Assembly (NCBI GenBank): GCA_026874595.1
Contig: CM049317.1
Location: 34,365,401 to 34,429,400, forward strand
Direction: 5' to 3'
DNA length: 64,000 bases
Origin: Sipunculus nudus
Taxonomy: Eukaryota > Annelida > Sipuncula > Golfingiida > Sipunculidae
Below the pieces are notes generated by a model. It saw nothing but the letters and a program-made list of their open reading frames with translations. It had not been told where the DNA came from and searched no databases. This document shows positions 23,468 through 36,556 of this stretch, piece after piece; the stretch's first letter is position 1; each line of letters begins with the position of its first letter. Position numbers and translations under genes: made by a program.

Positions 23468-24117
23468 TCGAATATCTTCATTTTACAATGATTAAGTGTT
23501 TACCGATGCTATTACAATGTTAAATTGCTATTGTTTCGGAACATGAGTCCGGCTAATTTTCTCTCACGAAATTCCAACGTCTATATCAACAAACACGGTT
23601 TATACACTGTGCAGACCCCGGGTCCGAGCATTTTTAATGCTAATATTTTATCATCTTAAAAGATTATACTATATCATGTACTGTTCGTGTAAAAGGAAAG
23701 CTTCTAGTACTGCCAACTTGGCCCTTGCTTCTAAAATAAAGTCATGTCATAGTGGACTTAAGCTGCTCGTCAGCGCGATAACACCCATAGGAATAAGTTA
23801 TTGACATGCGAATCATTTCAACTGATCGAACTGTGGTTGACCTTAACTCATATTTGCGGAATTTAATGGCTCTTCATATTTTGAGAATTCACACCCAATT
23901 TCCCTGAATTTCTGTCTTCGGCACGCAGGCCATTTGCTTTAATACTTAAGTACAGCACGATAGCAAGTTGATACGTCCTTTTAATTAAATTACTTCACTG
24001 CTAACCAGTTTAGCCGTGAACCAGGGTAAGTCAATATATTTATTATTATTATTATTATTTAAATATATTGATCATAACCGATTACCAACCTATCAGTGGC
24101 GTCAATTTATCATTCGC

Positions 24118-24138
24118 GGGGGGGGGGGGGGGGGGGGG
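24118..24138. repeat. G21 homopolymer
   Basis: Uninterrupted run of 21 G, directly followed by a short TG/CA-rich tract. Confidence 0.95.
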
Positions 24139-24845
24139 TTGACTCTCACACACACATCTATATAATTGTCGTGCGAAAGCTTCCGATCTGTCTCATCTGA
24201 ACGAACGGATATCGGGTCGCCCATCTTCGAATGTAGAACCCATCGGTTAGACCTAAATTACTATCATGATCTACAGCATGCTTACAGCTTTGAATTAAAA
24301 AAAAAGAATAGAAATATTCAAGAAATACTCAAATGTTTATCCCTGAGTACTATAATTTGTATATTTTACTTAATTAATTTGCAGAAAATAGCTGATGAGT
24401 GGAAAGTTAAAAACCTGCGAAGGGTTCTTTTCCGTTTAGATTGATTTTTTTTTATAATAAGTGGATATTGTTGATCGGTTATTTGGCCTGCCCCATCTTA
24501 AGATTGGTCTGAACCATTCACCGACATATAAAATATTAAAAAAACATCGGAAATTGGCTTGAGCCAAGTTGACATTGTGGATCGGTTGACCGAAGTCGAC
24601 CCAACTTAAGGTGAGCCAGATAATAGGAAGCACATCAGGCGTATATATATATATATATTAGCATCTGCATGGTACCTTCAAATGTATTTGCCTCTGTTCG
24701 ACAGATTATGACACAGTTAAGATTAAGAGAGAAACATCATCATGTTATATGGTCGCTTCTTCATGAAGTTGATACTTCTAAATCACCCTCTTGCAAATCT
24801 GAAAGCCTTTTTTTGTGCAATCTGCCTTTGATTTTTAGGGTGCCC

Positions 24846-25194
24846 TATCTGATTATTAGTCTAATTATGTACATCTGCAAAGTTCCATTTCGGTTTGAGA
24901 CTGTGACAGGGCGGTAGCACACGCTTACTTTCACATTTTATTGTATCCTGATTTCTACCGCACCTGCGGGTCCTGGGTGTGTAATCATCCCCAATTGCTA
25001 GGTCATAGCACCGAGGAAACCCCCAAAGATGCACCCGTTTGTTAGTGATACACAACTGTGGGGCACAGGCTTACAGCGAGCTCAACCTGAGTGGCGGCCG
25101 ACGATAAAAAATTTCACCGCTCCTCGGCTGAAATTTGAACTCCCAACATCCCGGCTTTGGGTCCTGTGCTCTACCCCTGGACCACAGAAGCCTT
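24846..25194 (-). mobile_element. tRNA-derived SINE (family 1), near full length
   Basis: Same family as 44958-45370. Shared words are GTACATCTGCAAAGTTCC, CGCACCTGCGGGTCCTGGGTG, AACCCCCAAAGATGCAC and CTCTACCCCTGGACCACAGAAGCC. The head lies at the right end. Confidence 0.85.
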
Positions 25195-25677
25195 CTGCTA
25201 GACATAACTGTCTGGTATTATTTATATTAGCGCGACTTCTGTGGAATGATTCTGTGACCACCACACACAACGCACGACAAACCCCATGCATTACATCATT
25301 CAGAGCGTACCGTGGTGAGAGCCTCATTTAAAGGAAGATTCGTAGAGTGGGCAAGCTAAGCATGGTTGCACTCAGCCGTGACTACATGACTCATTTGGCA
25401 CTGGTAAGCCTTACTTGACTGACAGCCAATACGCTGGCCGTAGACTCTCTAATGTCAGAGGGCCAAAATGGCGCAAGGTTGCAACCAATGAATACTACTT
25501 GTCGGCTTGGCAGTTGAACTAGTCTGTAACGCCAGGATAGGTAAATCTCAACAAGGAAGATATTAACAGCTGGTCATGACAGATGCATAACTTATAACTT
25601 ATTGCGAGTGTACATCTCCATGTGCGGTTCAGGATATTTTTCCCGGAGAGAGGGGATGTTTAGGTATACATCTCTTA

Positions 25678-25779
25678 TATATATATATCACCGAACGCAA
25701 GGATTTGTGCACTGGAAAGTGCAGTATGTTCTCATATTTTTTTTCTTGCACTCCATGTAATATATATATATATATATAT

Positions 25780-25820
<41 letters not shown>

Positions 25821-25832
25821 GTATATATTATA
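25678..25832. repeat. (TA)n-rich tract
   Basis: Short TA tract at 25678-25690, then about 70 bp of interrupted TA at 25758-25832; strongly AT and self-complementary. Confidence 0.9.
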
Positions 25833-26250
25833 TGTGATTAAGCACAGATCCTATAAGATATTTATTTGACTGTATATGCTTGTACTGACGGGGATCTGGA
25901 GGTTATTTTCCAAAATATTTTAAACTGAACAACTGACTGTTTTTTTTAATTATATCGAATTTTAAACAAATGTCACTGTCTATCTATTTAAAGAGAGGTA
26001 GATTATAAACTGTTTTTTTTTCAATTTCAATGATTTAATTAAAAGCCTCAAATACTGTCCTGACTTCGGCATGCAATAGATACCATCTTATTATCGTCTA
26101 ATATAAGGGGGTTAGGTATAAGACAAAGGCCAGGATATTCTGGCCAAGGTCTACAGCTGGGGTCTGCGAGTCCACGGTGATGATGAATGCTGTCTATTAG
26201 GATATTCCTGCATATTCTGTCGTCATAATTGACGAGCTTAGTAATGACCT

Positions 26251-26274
26251 CCCCCCCCCCCCCCCCCCCCCCCC
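26251..26274. repeat. C24 homopolymer
   Basis: The longest mononucleotide C run in the window. Confidence 0.95.
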
Positions 26275-26780
26275 GGCACAAGGTAAGCGGTGTAACCAAA
26301 CAGACCACGCGCTGGATAAGAGGAAATAAACTCTAACATTTGACCTAAGGGGCGCAGATTCTAAACCATAAAACAGGCGGTATTTTGGAAGCAGAAGTTT
26401 TAGTGTATTATCATTAGAATCATTGTCATCATCATCATCATCATCATTATCATAATCCACTACTCTGTCACTGTATCACTTCGCAGATGTTTGAATACAA
26501 ATAGACAACATATTGGTGTCGTTGTTTTCTTATGTTATTTTATTAATTCGATATTAATCATTATTTTTTTTTCATTAGAACATAAATCGTTTTACAAGGT
26601 AGTCCTCTCGTTTTATTAACAATGTCATACAAATATATGGATTAGCTAATCTACTTTGTTCCAATTCCACTGTCTACCCAATTTGACGCGATATTTCTTT
26701 AAAGGTAATTTGTTTGCCACTAAAATCATCTTTAATCAAAAGACATAATGTGGTCTATTTATATATTCATGAAATGAATA

Positions 26781-27572
26781 TGTTACGGAACCTAATATCA
26801 ACAGATCACGTATGCGTGATGAACATAAATTTTGTCAAGGTGATAAAAAAATCAGATTCTGTAATACTAGGCAGCGTGAAATGTCTAGGGGAATGAATAA
26901 AGAAGTCAGTGGTTTTTTGTTAACAAATAAATATAATTTATTCTTAAAACAGCCCTAACATTACAATACACTAGATCAATTCAATTACACAGTATAACAG
27001 CAGTATAACTACAAATCAATACAATCACACAGCAAATTAAACAAAGTGCACAGTACCTGGATACCACCACTGTCACAGCGATAAGTCCTTTAAAATGTAT
27101 AAGCCGGACGAACAGTTCACACAAATTCTCTCGGGGAATAACAGTCCAATGTAAAGCTCCTGTAACAATCCCGAAAGTAAACTGAAAACCAAATAAGATT
27201 CGTCACAAATCTAGAAGAAAATCTGAAGAAAATCTATAGTTGCCGCACTTATCGGAAAAGGTCCCACAAACTGACCTACACACGTCTCTGTGTCCGCTGG
27301 AATATTCTCTCACCTCTCACTCGGCTTTAAAACACAGCCCCTATTTATAACCTTTCATCCGAAAACTCTAGAAAATTCCCTTTCACAAACAATCAAAAAG
27401 AACAATATACGTGCACAGAGGCGAACATTCGAGACAAGCACGGCAGCGAGCTGTTACTCTCCGCGATAATTCAACCAGTACGGATTAAACTGAGAGTGCA
27501 ACACGCGGCCAGGCGAGGCCGCTTCAACACGAGTTACGCCCGTGTCACACAATAAAAAGGGCACCTGTAACA
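26781..27572 (-). mobile_element. Solo LTR of the Gmr1-like element
   Basis: It begins TGTTACGG and ends CCTGTAACA on the + strand, that is TGTTAC...GTAACA inverted ends. It is flanked by AATA (26777-26780 and 27573-27576), a 4-bp target-site duplication typical of Ty3/gypsy integrases. It matches 35950-36556 but keeps about 200 bp that copy lacks. There is no adjacent coding region, so it is a solo LTR left by recombination. Length is 792 bp, orientation -, within intron 1 of gene B. Confidence 0.88.
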
Positions 27573-28475
27573 AATATAATTACTGTGCGACGCCGGAACG
27601 GTACTGACCTGTGAAGAAAATGATGCAAAAATAATGGCGTCAGTTTAAGTGGCCATAACTGTTTATTCCTGCGATGTAGGAGGAATGTGTGACGTAATAA
27701 ACATATGACGTCATCACTATTAATCTTCATATAGATCTAGTTTAAGACCGTCAACCTTCGGCCGTCACTGATATATCGCAAGACCGTATATCTGTTTAGT
27801 CATATTTCTTTCTGAATTAAGCACATGGAGTCCATACACGAGAGAATATCATTTTGCTGTAAGATAACCGCAAAGTTTGATTTGCTTCATAGGTAAATAA
27901 ATGTAATGTTTGGTATTGTATAACAATTATTTAAAAAATCATGAAGGCAGGGGTGATGAAATGAAGAAAAAATCCTTAAATAATCTTTCTTTTTTTGCTG
28001 GAAAACGACTTATTAAAATGTCCTTGGTGGTTTAGTCGTCAAAGATGCAGCTTTCGGCACATAAATCAAAATACGCCAAAACTTGTGGATTACAATTATA
28101 GGCTTATGTTGATGACGTAGGCGGAAGTAAAACCTTAACGTGTGCGCTGTCTTGAACATGTGTCACTTTCACATTTTATGAAGTATATATAATATAGGTA
28201 GATTATACCCAGTGACAAATTTTTGAATTCGTGCGGCCTGCATTATCAATGTCAAATTCAATCTTCTGCCATGGACATTAGTCAAACAGTAAAAATTTTA
28301 AACCAAGAAACCTTGACATTGTATCATTATTTGACATTAAATATTCTAGGTTTAGTATTAAGGCATTCTGATTATTACGATCAATTATTTGTATAATTAT
28401 GAACATGTGAATCATAAGACCATATATAAATGAGCATGAACTGAAATAGGTGCTATGTTGGTTTATTGTTATCAG
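27573..28475. other. Intron 1 of gene B, no feature recognised
   Basis: Non-coding; nothing beyond short AT-rich words before the acceptor at 28475. Confidence 0.5.
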
Positions 28476-28634
28476 CAAATGGGGTTTGGACTGCATGGTC
28501 TGCGTGGTCAACCTGCTCCAAGACCTGTGGTGGCGGTGATCAGTACAGAACAAGAAACTGTGACTCCACTGCCGGATGTACCGGGGGCGGCGGCAACAGA
28601 CAAACGCAGTCGTGCAATACACGGGCGTGTACTG
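28476..28634 (+). CDS. Gene B, exon: TSR 1
   Basis: Acceptor ATCAG at 28475 and donor ACTG|GTAGGT; 159 bp (53 codons), phase 1-1. The tryptophan ladder [10 protein letters not shown] is followed by CSKTCGGG, which contains a consensus CxxTC O-fucosylation site. Six cysteines are present and the end is CNTRACT. The Gly-rich loop (GGGG around residue 38) is longer than in other TSRs here. The - strand frame 28278-28676 is a shadow. It would follow directly on the signal peptide exon 7 kb upstream; no exon was recognised between them. Confidence 0.92.
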
Positions 28635-29593
28635 GTAGGTAGTCTTCTTTTTTCGACAAAATACCTCTAATACCACCTTACATGGCCTTTACTAGCACAA
28701 TTACCACCCCCTCACCCCACACAGACTAACACAGACATAAGATGCTTCCTTGCCTGACACGCCACTAGCATAAGTTATGCACAGAAACTTCACTGACATG
28801 ACATCACCGGTAAGTAAGGGACCTTAGTAGCTCCAATACTACAATTAAAAACAAACTGGGACTTTGACTGACACAATAGCACCACCAACACTACGTAGGG
28901 CCTTATATCGTGGTCATAAAGGAACGCTGAAGTAGTAGTAGGTTTGTTCATCCAACTAGGATGATTGAGTAGTACATGTGGCGTTAACTTTTCTTCGAGG
29001 ATGGGGGGGGGGGGATGACTTGCAGACACATCTACACAAAACATCTCCCACTAACACACATCCTTGTATACTCTTTTCAGCGTCTGTATGACACATTTCA
29101 AATATTAACAATTAATCAAAATTCAAATATTTTACAATTACATTGCCCCCCCCCCCCCTTGCCAAAAAGTGTGGGGGTATATACCGCCATCCCCCTATAC
29201 TGACGCCCCTGAGTAGTCCTACTCTAGAACATCTGAGTAGTTTATAGTTGAGGACTTTGTCATCTTTTGTCTCCTCGTTGCTCGTCTAGCTTTCCTCTTC
29301 CGCTCTTCTCAGGATATCTGACCGCGCTAACCTGCAGGCTATTCTTGAGATATGCACGCACAGTCATTCAAAATGGAAGCTTAGGCCCTCAAGTAGATTT
29401 TAATTGCTTTGCCCGCCTTGTTCCTGTCACCCTCCACACACACAAAAAAAAAGAAAAAAAAATCACCATACCTCCTTCCCTAATAAAACATTTCTGGTAC
29501 AATATCACATTATCACAATCCCAGGTATTCTCTGGAACTGCCATCAAATACTCATGCGGTATTAACTGATACAATAACGATCATCTCAGGCAG
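28635..29593. other. Intron with G12 and C13 runs
   Basis: G12 at 29003-29014 and C13 at 29146-29158; otherwise no feature recognised. Confidence 0.5.
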
Positions 29594-32236
29594 ATTATCA
29601 CAAACACATGGTGACTCTTCTATCTAACACAAACACATGGTGACTCTTCTGTCTAACACAAACACATGGTGACTCTTCTATCTAACACAAACACATGGGG
29701 ACTCTTCTATCTAACACAAACACATGGGGACTCTTCTATCTAACACAAACACATGGGGGCTCTTCTATCTAACACAAACACATGGTGACTCTTCTATCTA
29801 ACACAAACACATTGGGACTCTCCTCTACCATACTTTCACAGACGCATGGTGGCCTCGTCTAACAGAAAACACAAACACGTGGTGACTCTCCCCTACTAGA
29901 CTCGCACAAACACATCGTGAATCTAATGTAACAAACTTCCCTGAACACATGGCGAGTCCCCTCTGATAGACCACCTCAGGCACATGGAAACCCTCCTCTA
30001 CCAGACTCACATAAACACATCGTGAAACTAATGTAACAAACTTCAACGAAGACATGGTGAGTCCCCTCTGACAGATATCTCAGGCACATGGAGGCCCTCC
30101 CCTACCAGACTCACATAAACACATCGTGAATCTAATGTAACAAACTTCCACGAACACATGGCGAGTCCCCTCTGACAGATATCTCAGGCACATGGAGGCT
30201 CTCCTCTACCAGACTCACATAAACACAAGGTGACTTTTCTTTACCAGACACACACAAACACATCGTGAATCTAATGTAACAAACTCCCACGAACACATGG
30301 CGAGTCCCATCTGACAGACTACCTCAGGCTCATGGAGGCCTTCCTCTAACAGACTCACACAGACAAATGGTGACTCTCCTTTACCAGAAAACACAGACAC
30401 ATGGTGACTCTTCTATACAAGATCGCCACAAACACTTGGTGCCCCTCCTCTAACAGACGTACATAGAGACATGATGACTCTACCAGAAAACACAGACATA
30501 TGGTGACTCTTCTATAAAAGATCGCCACAAACACTTGGTGTCCCCCCCCCTCTAACAGACTTACACAGACACATAGTGACTCTCCTATACCAGAAAACAC
30601 TGATACATGGTGACTCTTCAATACTAGATCACCACAAACACTTGGTGCCCCTCCTTTACAAGATCGCCACAAACACTTGTTGCCCCTCCTCTAACAGACT
30701 TACACTGACACATGGTGACACTTCTATACAAGATCGCCACAAACATATGGTGCCTTTCCTCTAACAGACTTACACAGAGACCTGGTTACTCTACCAGAAA
30801 ACACAGACACATGGTGACTCTTCTATACAAGATCGCCACAAACACTTGGTGCCCCTCCTCTAACAGACTTACACAGACACATGGTGACTCTCCTCTACCA
30901 GAAAACACAGACACATGGTGACTCTTCTATACAAGATCGCCACAAACACTTTGTGCCTTTCCTCTAACAGACTTACACAGAAACCTAGTGACTCTACCAG
31001 AAAACACAGACACATGGTGACTCTTCTATACAAAATCGCCACAAACACTTGGTGCCCCTCCTCTAACAGACTTACACAGACACATGGTGACTCGCCTCTA
31101 CCAGAAAACACTGACACATGGTGACACTTCTATACAATATTGCCACAAACACATGGTGCCTTTCCTCTAACAGACTTACACAGAGACATGGTGACTCTAC
31201 CAGAAAACACAGACACATGGTGACACTTCTATACAATATCGGCACAAACACATGGTGCCTTTCCTCTGTCAGACTTACACAGAGACATGGTGACTCTACC
31301 AAAAAACACAGACACATGGTGACTCTTCTATACAAGATCGCCACAAACACTTGGTGCTCCTCCTTTAACAGACTTACACAGACACATGGTGACTCTCCTC
31401 TACCAGAAAACGCAGACACATGGTGACTCTTCTATACAAGATCGCTACAAACACTTGGTGCCCCTCCTCTTACAGACTTACACTGACACATGTTGATTCT
31501 CCTCTACCAGAAAACACTGACACATGGTGACACTTCTATACAAGATCGCCACAAACACATGGTGCCTTTCCTCTAACGGACTTACACAGAGACATAGTGA
31601 CTCTACAAGAAAACACAGACACATGGTGACTCTTCTATACAAGATCGCCACAAACACATGGTGCCTTTCCTCTAACAGACTTACACAGAGACATGGTGAC
31701 TCTACCAGAAAACACAGACACATGGTGACTCTTCTATACAAAATCGCCACAAACACTTGGTGCCCCTCCTCTAACAGACTAATACAGACACATGGTGACT
31801 CTCCTCTACCAGAAAACACTGACACATGGTGACACTTCTATACAAGATCGCCAAAAACATATGGTGCCTTTCCTCTAACGGACTTACACAGAGACATGGT
31901 GACTCTACAAGAAAACACAGACACATGGTGACTCTTCTATACAAGATCGCCACAACACTTGGTGCCCCTCCTCTAACAGACTTACACAGAAACATGGTGA
32001 CTCTCCTCTACCGGAAACACAGACACATGGTGAATCTTCTATACAAGATCGCCACAAACACTTTGTGCCCCTCCTCTAACAGACTTACACAGACACATGG
32101 TGACTCTCCTCTACCAGAAAACACTGACACATGGTGACACTTCTATACAAGTTCGCCACAAACACATGGTGCCTTTCTTCTAACAGACTTACACAGAGAC
32201 ATGGTGACTCTACCAGAAAACACAGACACATGGTGA
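29594..32236. repeat. 2.6-kb minisatellite with higher-order structure (CACATGGTGACTC core)
   Basis: There are three zones. At 29594-29820 nearly perfect 29-bp units (TCTAACACAAACACATGG core) run head to tail. At about 29820-30400 longer composite units of roughly 115-120 bp contain TCGTGAATCTAATGTAACAA. From about 30400 to 32236 six subunits of 35, 35, 34, 35, 35 and 29 bp form a higher-order unit of 203 bp; equivalent points recur at 30712, 30915 and 31118. Both strands are open for up to about 115 codons because stops are rare in the unit, but there is no evidence of translation. Confidence 0.9.
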
Positions 32237-32501
32237 CGTTTCGCTCCTGTACCACACCAACGCGGAGGCTCCATTGTCAGACTAACACAGGCATACAGAA
32301 CTGAGAATTATTCCTCCCACACCCGTAATATTGTTAGACAGTAGGCTTATTTTGATTATGTGTTAGTTGATACAACCTAATCATTGCAATGAATACATAT
32401 AAATGTGAGTTCAATTAATTTGAGGCGGACTTAGATGCCGATACAGGATAAGGCGGAGGTATATGATCCGTTTGCGCTTTCTGTTTTTATCTGTGTTTCA
32501 G

Positions 32502-32663
32502 CATTATGGGGTGAGTGGAGTAATTGGTCAGTATGCAGTACATGTTTAAAGGAAGGGCAGCGCTGGCGAGGACGTTATTGTTATTACGGATCCATATTGA
32601 CAACAAACGACAACTGCGTTGGTTCAAAAGTCGAATATCAGAAATGTTTCGTGGATCCATGTG
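32502..32663 (+). CDS. Gene B, exon: TSR 2
   Basis: Acceptor TTTCAG at 32501 and donor TGTG|GTAAGC; 162 bp (54 codons), phase 1-1. It starts WGEWSNWSVC with the usual ladder. The next cysteine motif is CSTC, two residues closer than in standard TSRs, so the fucosylation context is lost. Six cysteines are present and the end is CFVDPCG. It is more divergent than the tandem TSRs at 52-54 kb, suggesting age. The donor is a strong match to consensus. It lies immediately after the minisatellite and only 362 bp before the next TSR exon. Confidence 0.9.
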
Positions 32664-33025
32664 GTAAGCAATATATGTAATTTTGTTTGAACAGAAATAG
32701 ATCAGAAGAGTGAATAGCCGGAAAAGTTTATAATATACATACCAAACCTGTATAATTACAAATACACAACAGTAGTAAAAAAAACCTTTTGCCTTCTTAT
32801 GCAACCGTTTTCGTCTGGTGACTGCCGTTTGGTGGTTTATAACTAATTATACTACCCTTATACCAGACTGTTCGTTCTCTTTTATGTCCTTCCATGTGTA
32901 GCATTTGGTTTTATGCTGTATGTTGTAGTAAAACAACAATATCAAACGCTGTAGAAGATATAAAAACCTCTGAATTTGGATATGGTAAATTGTCTTGTTA
33001 TGTATTTTCATGTTACTCTCTGCAG

Positions 33026-33166
33026 GTACTCTTGGTCCCTGGGCTACCTGGTCTAATTGTCGTGGGTGCGGGACGGACGGATGGAGGGCAAGAAGAAGAA
33101 CATGTGATCGAGGGTGTGACGGACCTGTGGTTGAATATGGATACTGTAATGCCACACGGTGCAAAG
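33026..33166 (+). CDS. Gene B, exon: TSR 3
   Basis: Acceptor CTCTCTGCAG and donor AAAG|GTGAGC; 141 bp (47 codons), phase 1-1, the shortest TSR here. The ladder is WATWSNC, preceded by PW. An arginine-rich strand (WRARRRTC) matches the stacked arginine layer that pairs with tryptophans in TSR folds. Cysteine motifs are CRGCG and CDRGC, with the end at CNATRC. An N-glycosylation sequon (NAT) lies near the C-terminus. Open frames 32894-33241 (+) and 32847-33188 (-) are out of phase. Confidence 0.88.
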
Positions 33167-35949
33167 GTGAGCACCAGTTACTGCACAAACATTAGACTGG
33201 CCGAGTTGATGCACATGTTAAGACTCAATACCTCCCGCTGACGGAACCACCATCACTTAGGACAGGTACTTAGTATCGCAAACCTACCAGATGCTGCCAC
33301 TTCGCGGCAAATTATATAACTAATTACATAACTAACTTTCTAACCCAACTCATTTCTTCGAGTGTTAAGTCCAGCGGTTGAGAGACGATTAGCATCAAAC
33401 ATGACAGCCTCGCTGAACAGTTCGTCAACAGTTATTGGTGATCTTTCCCAGGATTTTTCTCCAAACCAACGTGGTTCATTCAGTTCGCTTCCAGTTGACT
33501 AACAATTAGTAACATCGGTCTTAATATGAATAGGCCCTACCATATGTTGACTCCTCTGGTCACTCATTTGAGTTTCACAAATATAATCCCTAACTATACA
33601 CCATCTAGCCCATCGCTCTTCAAAGTTGCCATGTTACACCATCCTGGCTCAGCCAGGCAGTGTGGCTCCCAGTGTGATATTCAGCTGCACACCCGAAGAT
33701 GTTCTCTCCTGTTCACCATGTTAGCAGTCAAAGTGTAAAGCTGCGTTACAATAAGCGCGTCAGCGAGCGCAAGAGCTAGAACGAACGCGAGCACTATTGC
33801 TTATTTGCATTGGATAGCGATTCCGAAACCTGCCCGCGGCATTCGCGTGGGAATTCCTTAAAATTAGGTCACTAAGTGAGGGAATCCCTATGTTTGGTTT
33901 GTAGTCCGTGTCTAAAGCAAAAACAGTTTGGGGAGGGAATCCTTATGTTTTCAGCCCGTGTCTAAAGCAAAGCCAGCTTTAGTGAAGACAGAGACGATGT
34001 TCATTGATGGTGCAGTGCATAAATTGGTAAAGTTAATAAAAGAAAAGCACTTTATTGTTTATACGATGCCACCTCTTTTTATCACAATAACATTGAAGTG
34101 ATTAATAAAGTATGATAATAGAAATGCGGGACGTAGAGGGATAGTAATTTCAAATACGCATGTTCTTTTTTTTTAGATAAATATAGATCCTAACGTCTTT
34201 AATTTCTAGATATCCATGTTGGTGAATTCTACAAAATTCGCCAAAGGAAACCTAACTTTCTATAAAGAACTGTGCAGAAAAACCAAGAAATCAAGTGCCG
34301 CATTGTTTATATGAAACACACCCCGCGAACGGTTCGCAACCAATCGCGTTCGCCTTCGCGTTTGCTCGCTTATGGAAACGTAGTGTTTGCCTGCTTATGG
34401 AATCGTAGCTTATAATACATGCATCCACTGGCTGAAACAGCAACGACGATTTGTGTGTTAACTTAGGGACCCAATACACGGAGTCACGGGAATGCTGCGC
34501 TTGCTATCTCAGCAGAAGGCAGTAGACCTATCGTTACAAAGTCGTTGCAATAGTGTCTATAATGCATTTACATACGGCCAATGAATCATAATGTTCATTC
34601 AACAGAGATATATCACAGGTAATGAAAGTATATGAAAGGACTACCTGAACACATGGTTTCACTGTGAATGATGCTTAGCTGCCGATTTCTTGATTGTCTG
34701 TTGGAATGCAGATGGCATTCTTATAGCAACGATGTTCTTCACTGGAAAGGTGTCGTCCTAATATGAGAATAAGAGGGAATCGTCAGGTCCTCAAAGAACA
34801 TTGTTACGCCCCAACCTGCAACTATAAGGGATTCAACAATCTTTTGGCTTAATAGTATAATATTTTTTTATATATCTTCTTTATCATTCCCTAAGGAGCG
34901 ACAAAGGCGGGGGTCCCTGACTTCTTCAACTACGGTGCTTCAGCGCGATTTTTTCCTTCTTCAGTTTTTGAACAGGGAATCACCATACGGACTTTACAAA
35001 GCTTTAGTTATTAGAGTTTGCACTGAGCTCCGTTTATTTGTGCATTGAATCATGTGTTAATTTGTCCATTTTAGTAAGAAACGTCAGCACTAAGCTATAC
35101 ACAAACATACCGATCAGCTTATACCGAATACATAAGCGATACGTACCGTTCCGGAGATACCTTCGGCTACCAGAAAGATGAATTGAACATGAACACTTTT
35201 AAAATATTCGAACGCTGTATGCCTATTTCACGAAAGCAGATAAAGACTAATTTTCTTGTATTTTATTGTTACACGGTTGTCAGCATAGACTCCTGATCCC
35301 TTCACAGGCACTGTCTACATGTGATCATGTGATTTAGTTGTCTGCGGATACTCATGATAAGTTGGAGTTCTATCCGCAGAGAGCCATGATCATGTGTGGG
35401 ATGGTTAAGATAGTTGATCGCTGTTGTGAGACGTATTTGTAAAGACACTTTACATTAAAGTCTGTATAATCTGATGTACGTATCTGTAAACACCCGTGTT
35501 CCTGACTGTCAACAAAGACCAAAGTTTACATGGTTATGTTGTTTTAATAGGACAAAATTTCACACAACACTGTTCTGTGTGGTGGAAATCTGTGATCTTA
35601 GCGAGTCATCTTTCAGATGTCTGTTAGTGATATAATACTGCATAATGTCCTGCAGAGACGTATGAAAGCGTTACGCTTTTATCTGCAAAGATCCTTGATG
35701 GCGTGACGTAGGGATCTGAAAAGATCCTTTTTCAACAATCACAGTCATGCCCTAATACGTTCAGAAACTAACAGCTTTCATCGTTTATTAAACATCGACG
35801 AAATATCAACTTAGGGAAAGACAGCTCTTGATATAATATCTATATATGTTATGAAGCCAAATACTAACATTTGTACTAGCTGGTGAAAACACTTGGTTTT
35901 CTTGTACATGGATGGCAACCTACGTATATTTATTTACAATTCTATACAT
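33167..35949. other. Intron; possible MITE-like GCGAACGCGA segment at about 33.73-34.51 kb
   Basis: Near 33735-33830 (TTACAATAAGCGCG, AACGAACGCGAGC) and 34320-34420 (GCGAACGGTTCGCAACC, TTCGCGTTTGCTCGCTTATGG) there are CpG-rich words that partly read as inverted copies. This suggests a DNA transposon of roughly 0.7 kb, but the termini are not clear. Nothing else recognised. Confidence 0.35.
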
Positions 35950-36556
35950 TGTAACGGATCCTAATATCAACAGATCATGGATGCGTGTTGAATATAAATT
36001 TTGTCAAGGAGATAAAAAAATCAGATTCTGTAACATTAGGCAGCGTGAAATGTCTAGGGGAATGAATAAAGAAGTCAGTGTTTTTTTTTTGTTGTTAACA
36101 AATAACTATAATTTATTCTTAAAACAATCCTAGCATTACAATACACTAAATTAATACATTTACACAGCATAACAGAAGTATAACAACAAATCAATAATAC
36201 AATAACACAGTAAAAAAACAAAGTGCACAGAAAGGTCCAACACACTGACTAACACGCTTCCGTGTCCGCTGGAATATTCTCTCACCTCTCTTCCGGCTCT
36301 AAAACCAAGTCCCCTATTTATAACTTCTCACCTCAAGCCGAAAGCTTCTATTTCTCGAACAATCTAGAGAATCTAACACAGTACACACGTTCAAAGAACG
36401 TACCAGAACAACGAATGCCGTGTCTAAACATATTAGGGTTCACACGTGACCTCGCTCCGGCTCTGCCAGGCGAGAAAGCCCCAAGCTAGCATGACAGGCA
36501 ATGCGCTACAACACGAGTTACACCCGTGTCACACAATAAAAAGGGCACCTGTAACA
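35950..36556 (-). mobile_element. 3' LTR of the Gmr1-like retrotransposon
   Basis: It begins TGTAACGG and ends CCTGTAACA (+ strand). On the - strand it is preceded by a polypurine tract (GAGGGAGAG abutting TGTTAC, 36557-36565), the primer for second-strand synthesis, which marks it as the 3' LTR. It has deletions relative to the solo LTR at 26781, one of about 200 bp around 36228. Left flank ACAT, right flank of the element GCAT: a possible 4-bp duplication with one mismatch. Confidence 0.88.

Noticed and set aside
30355-32137. Series of 60-115-codon frames on both strands with repeating peptides
   Set aside because: They are read from the minisatellite on both strands at once, with no splice context and no domain.
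29594-32236. CRISPR-like array
   Set aside because: The units are contiguous variant repeats without unique spacers, and the DNA is eukaryotic.
33526-33738. Small + strand frame after TSR 3 as an extra exon
   Set aside because: No cysteine pattern, no matching phase-1 splice sites and no recognisable domain.
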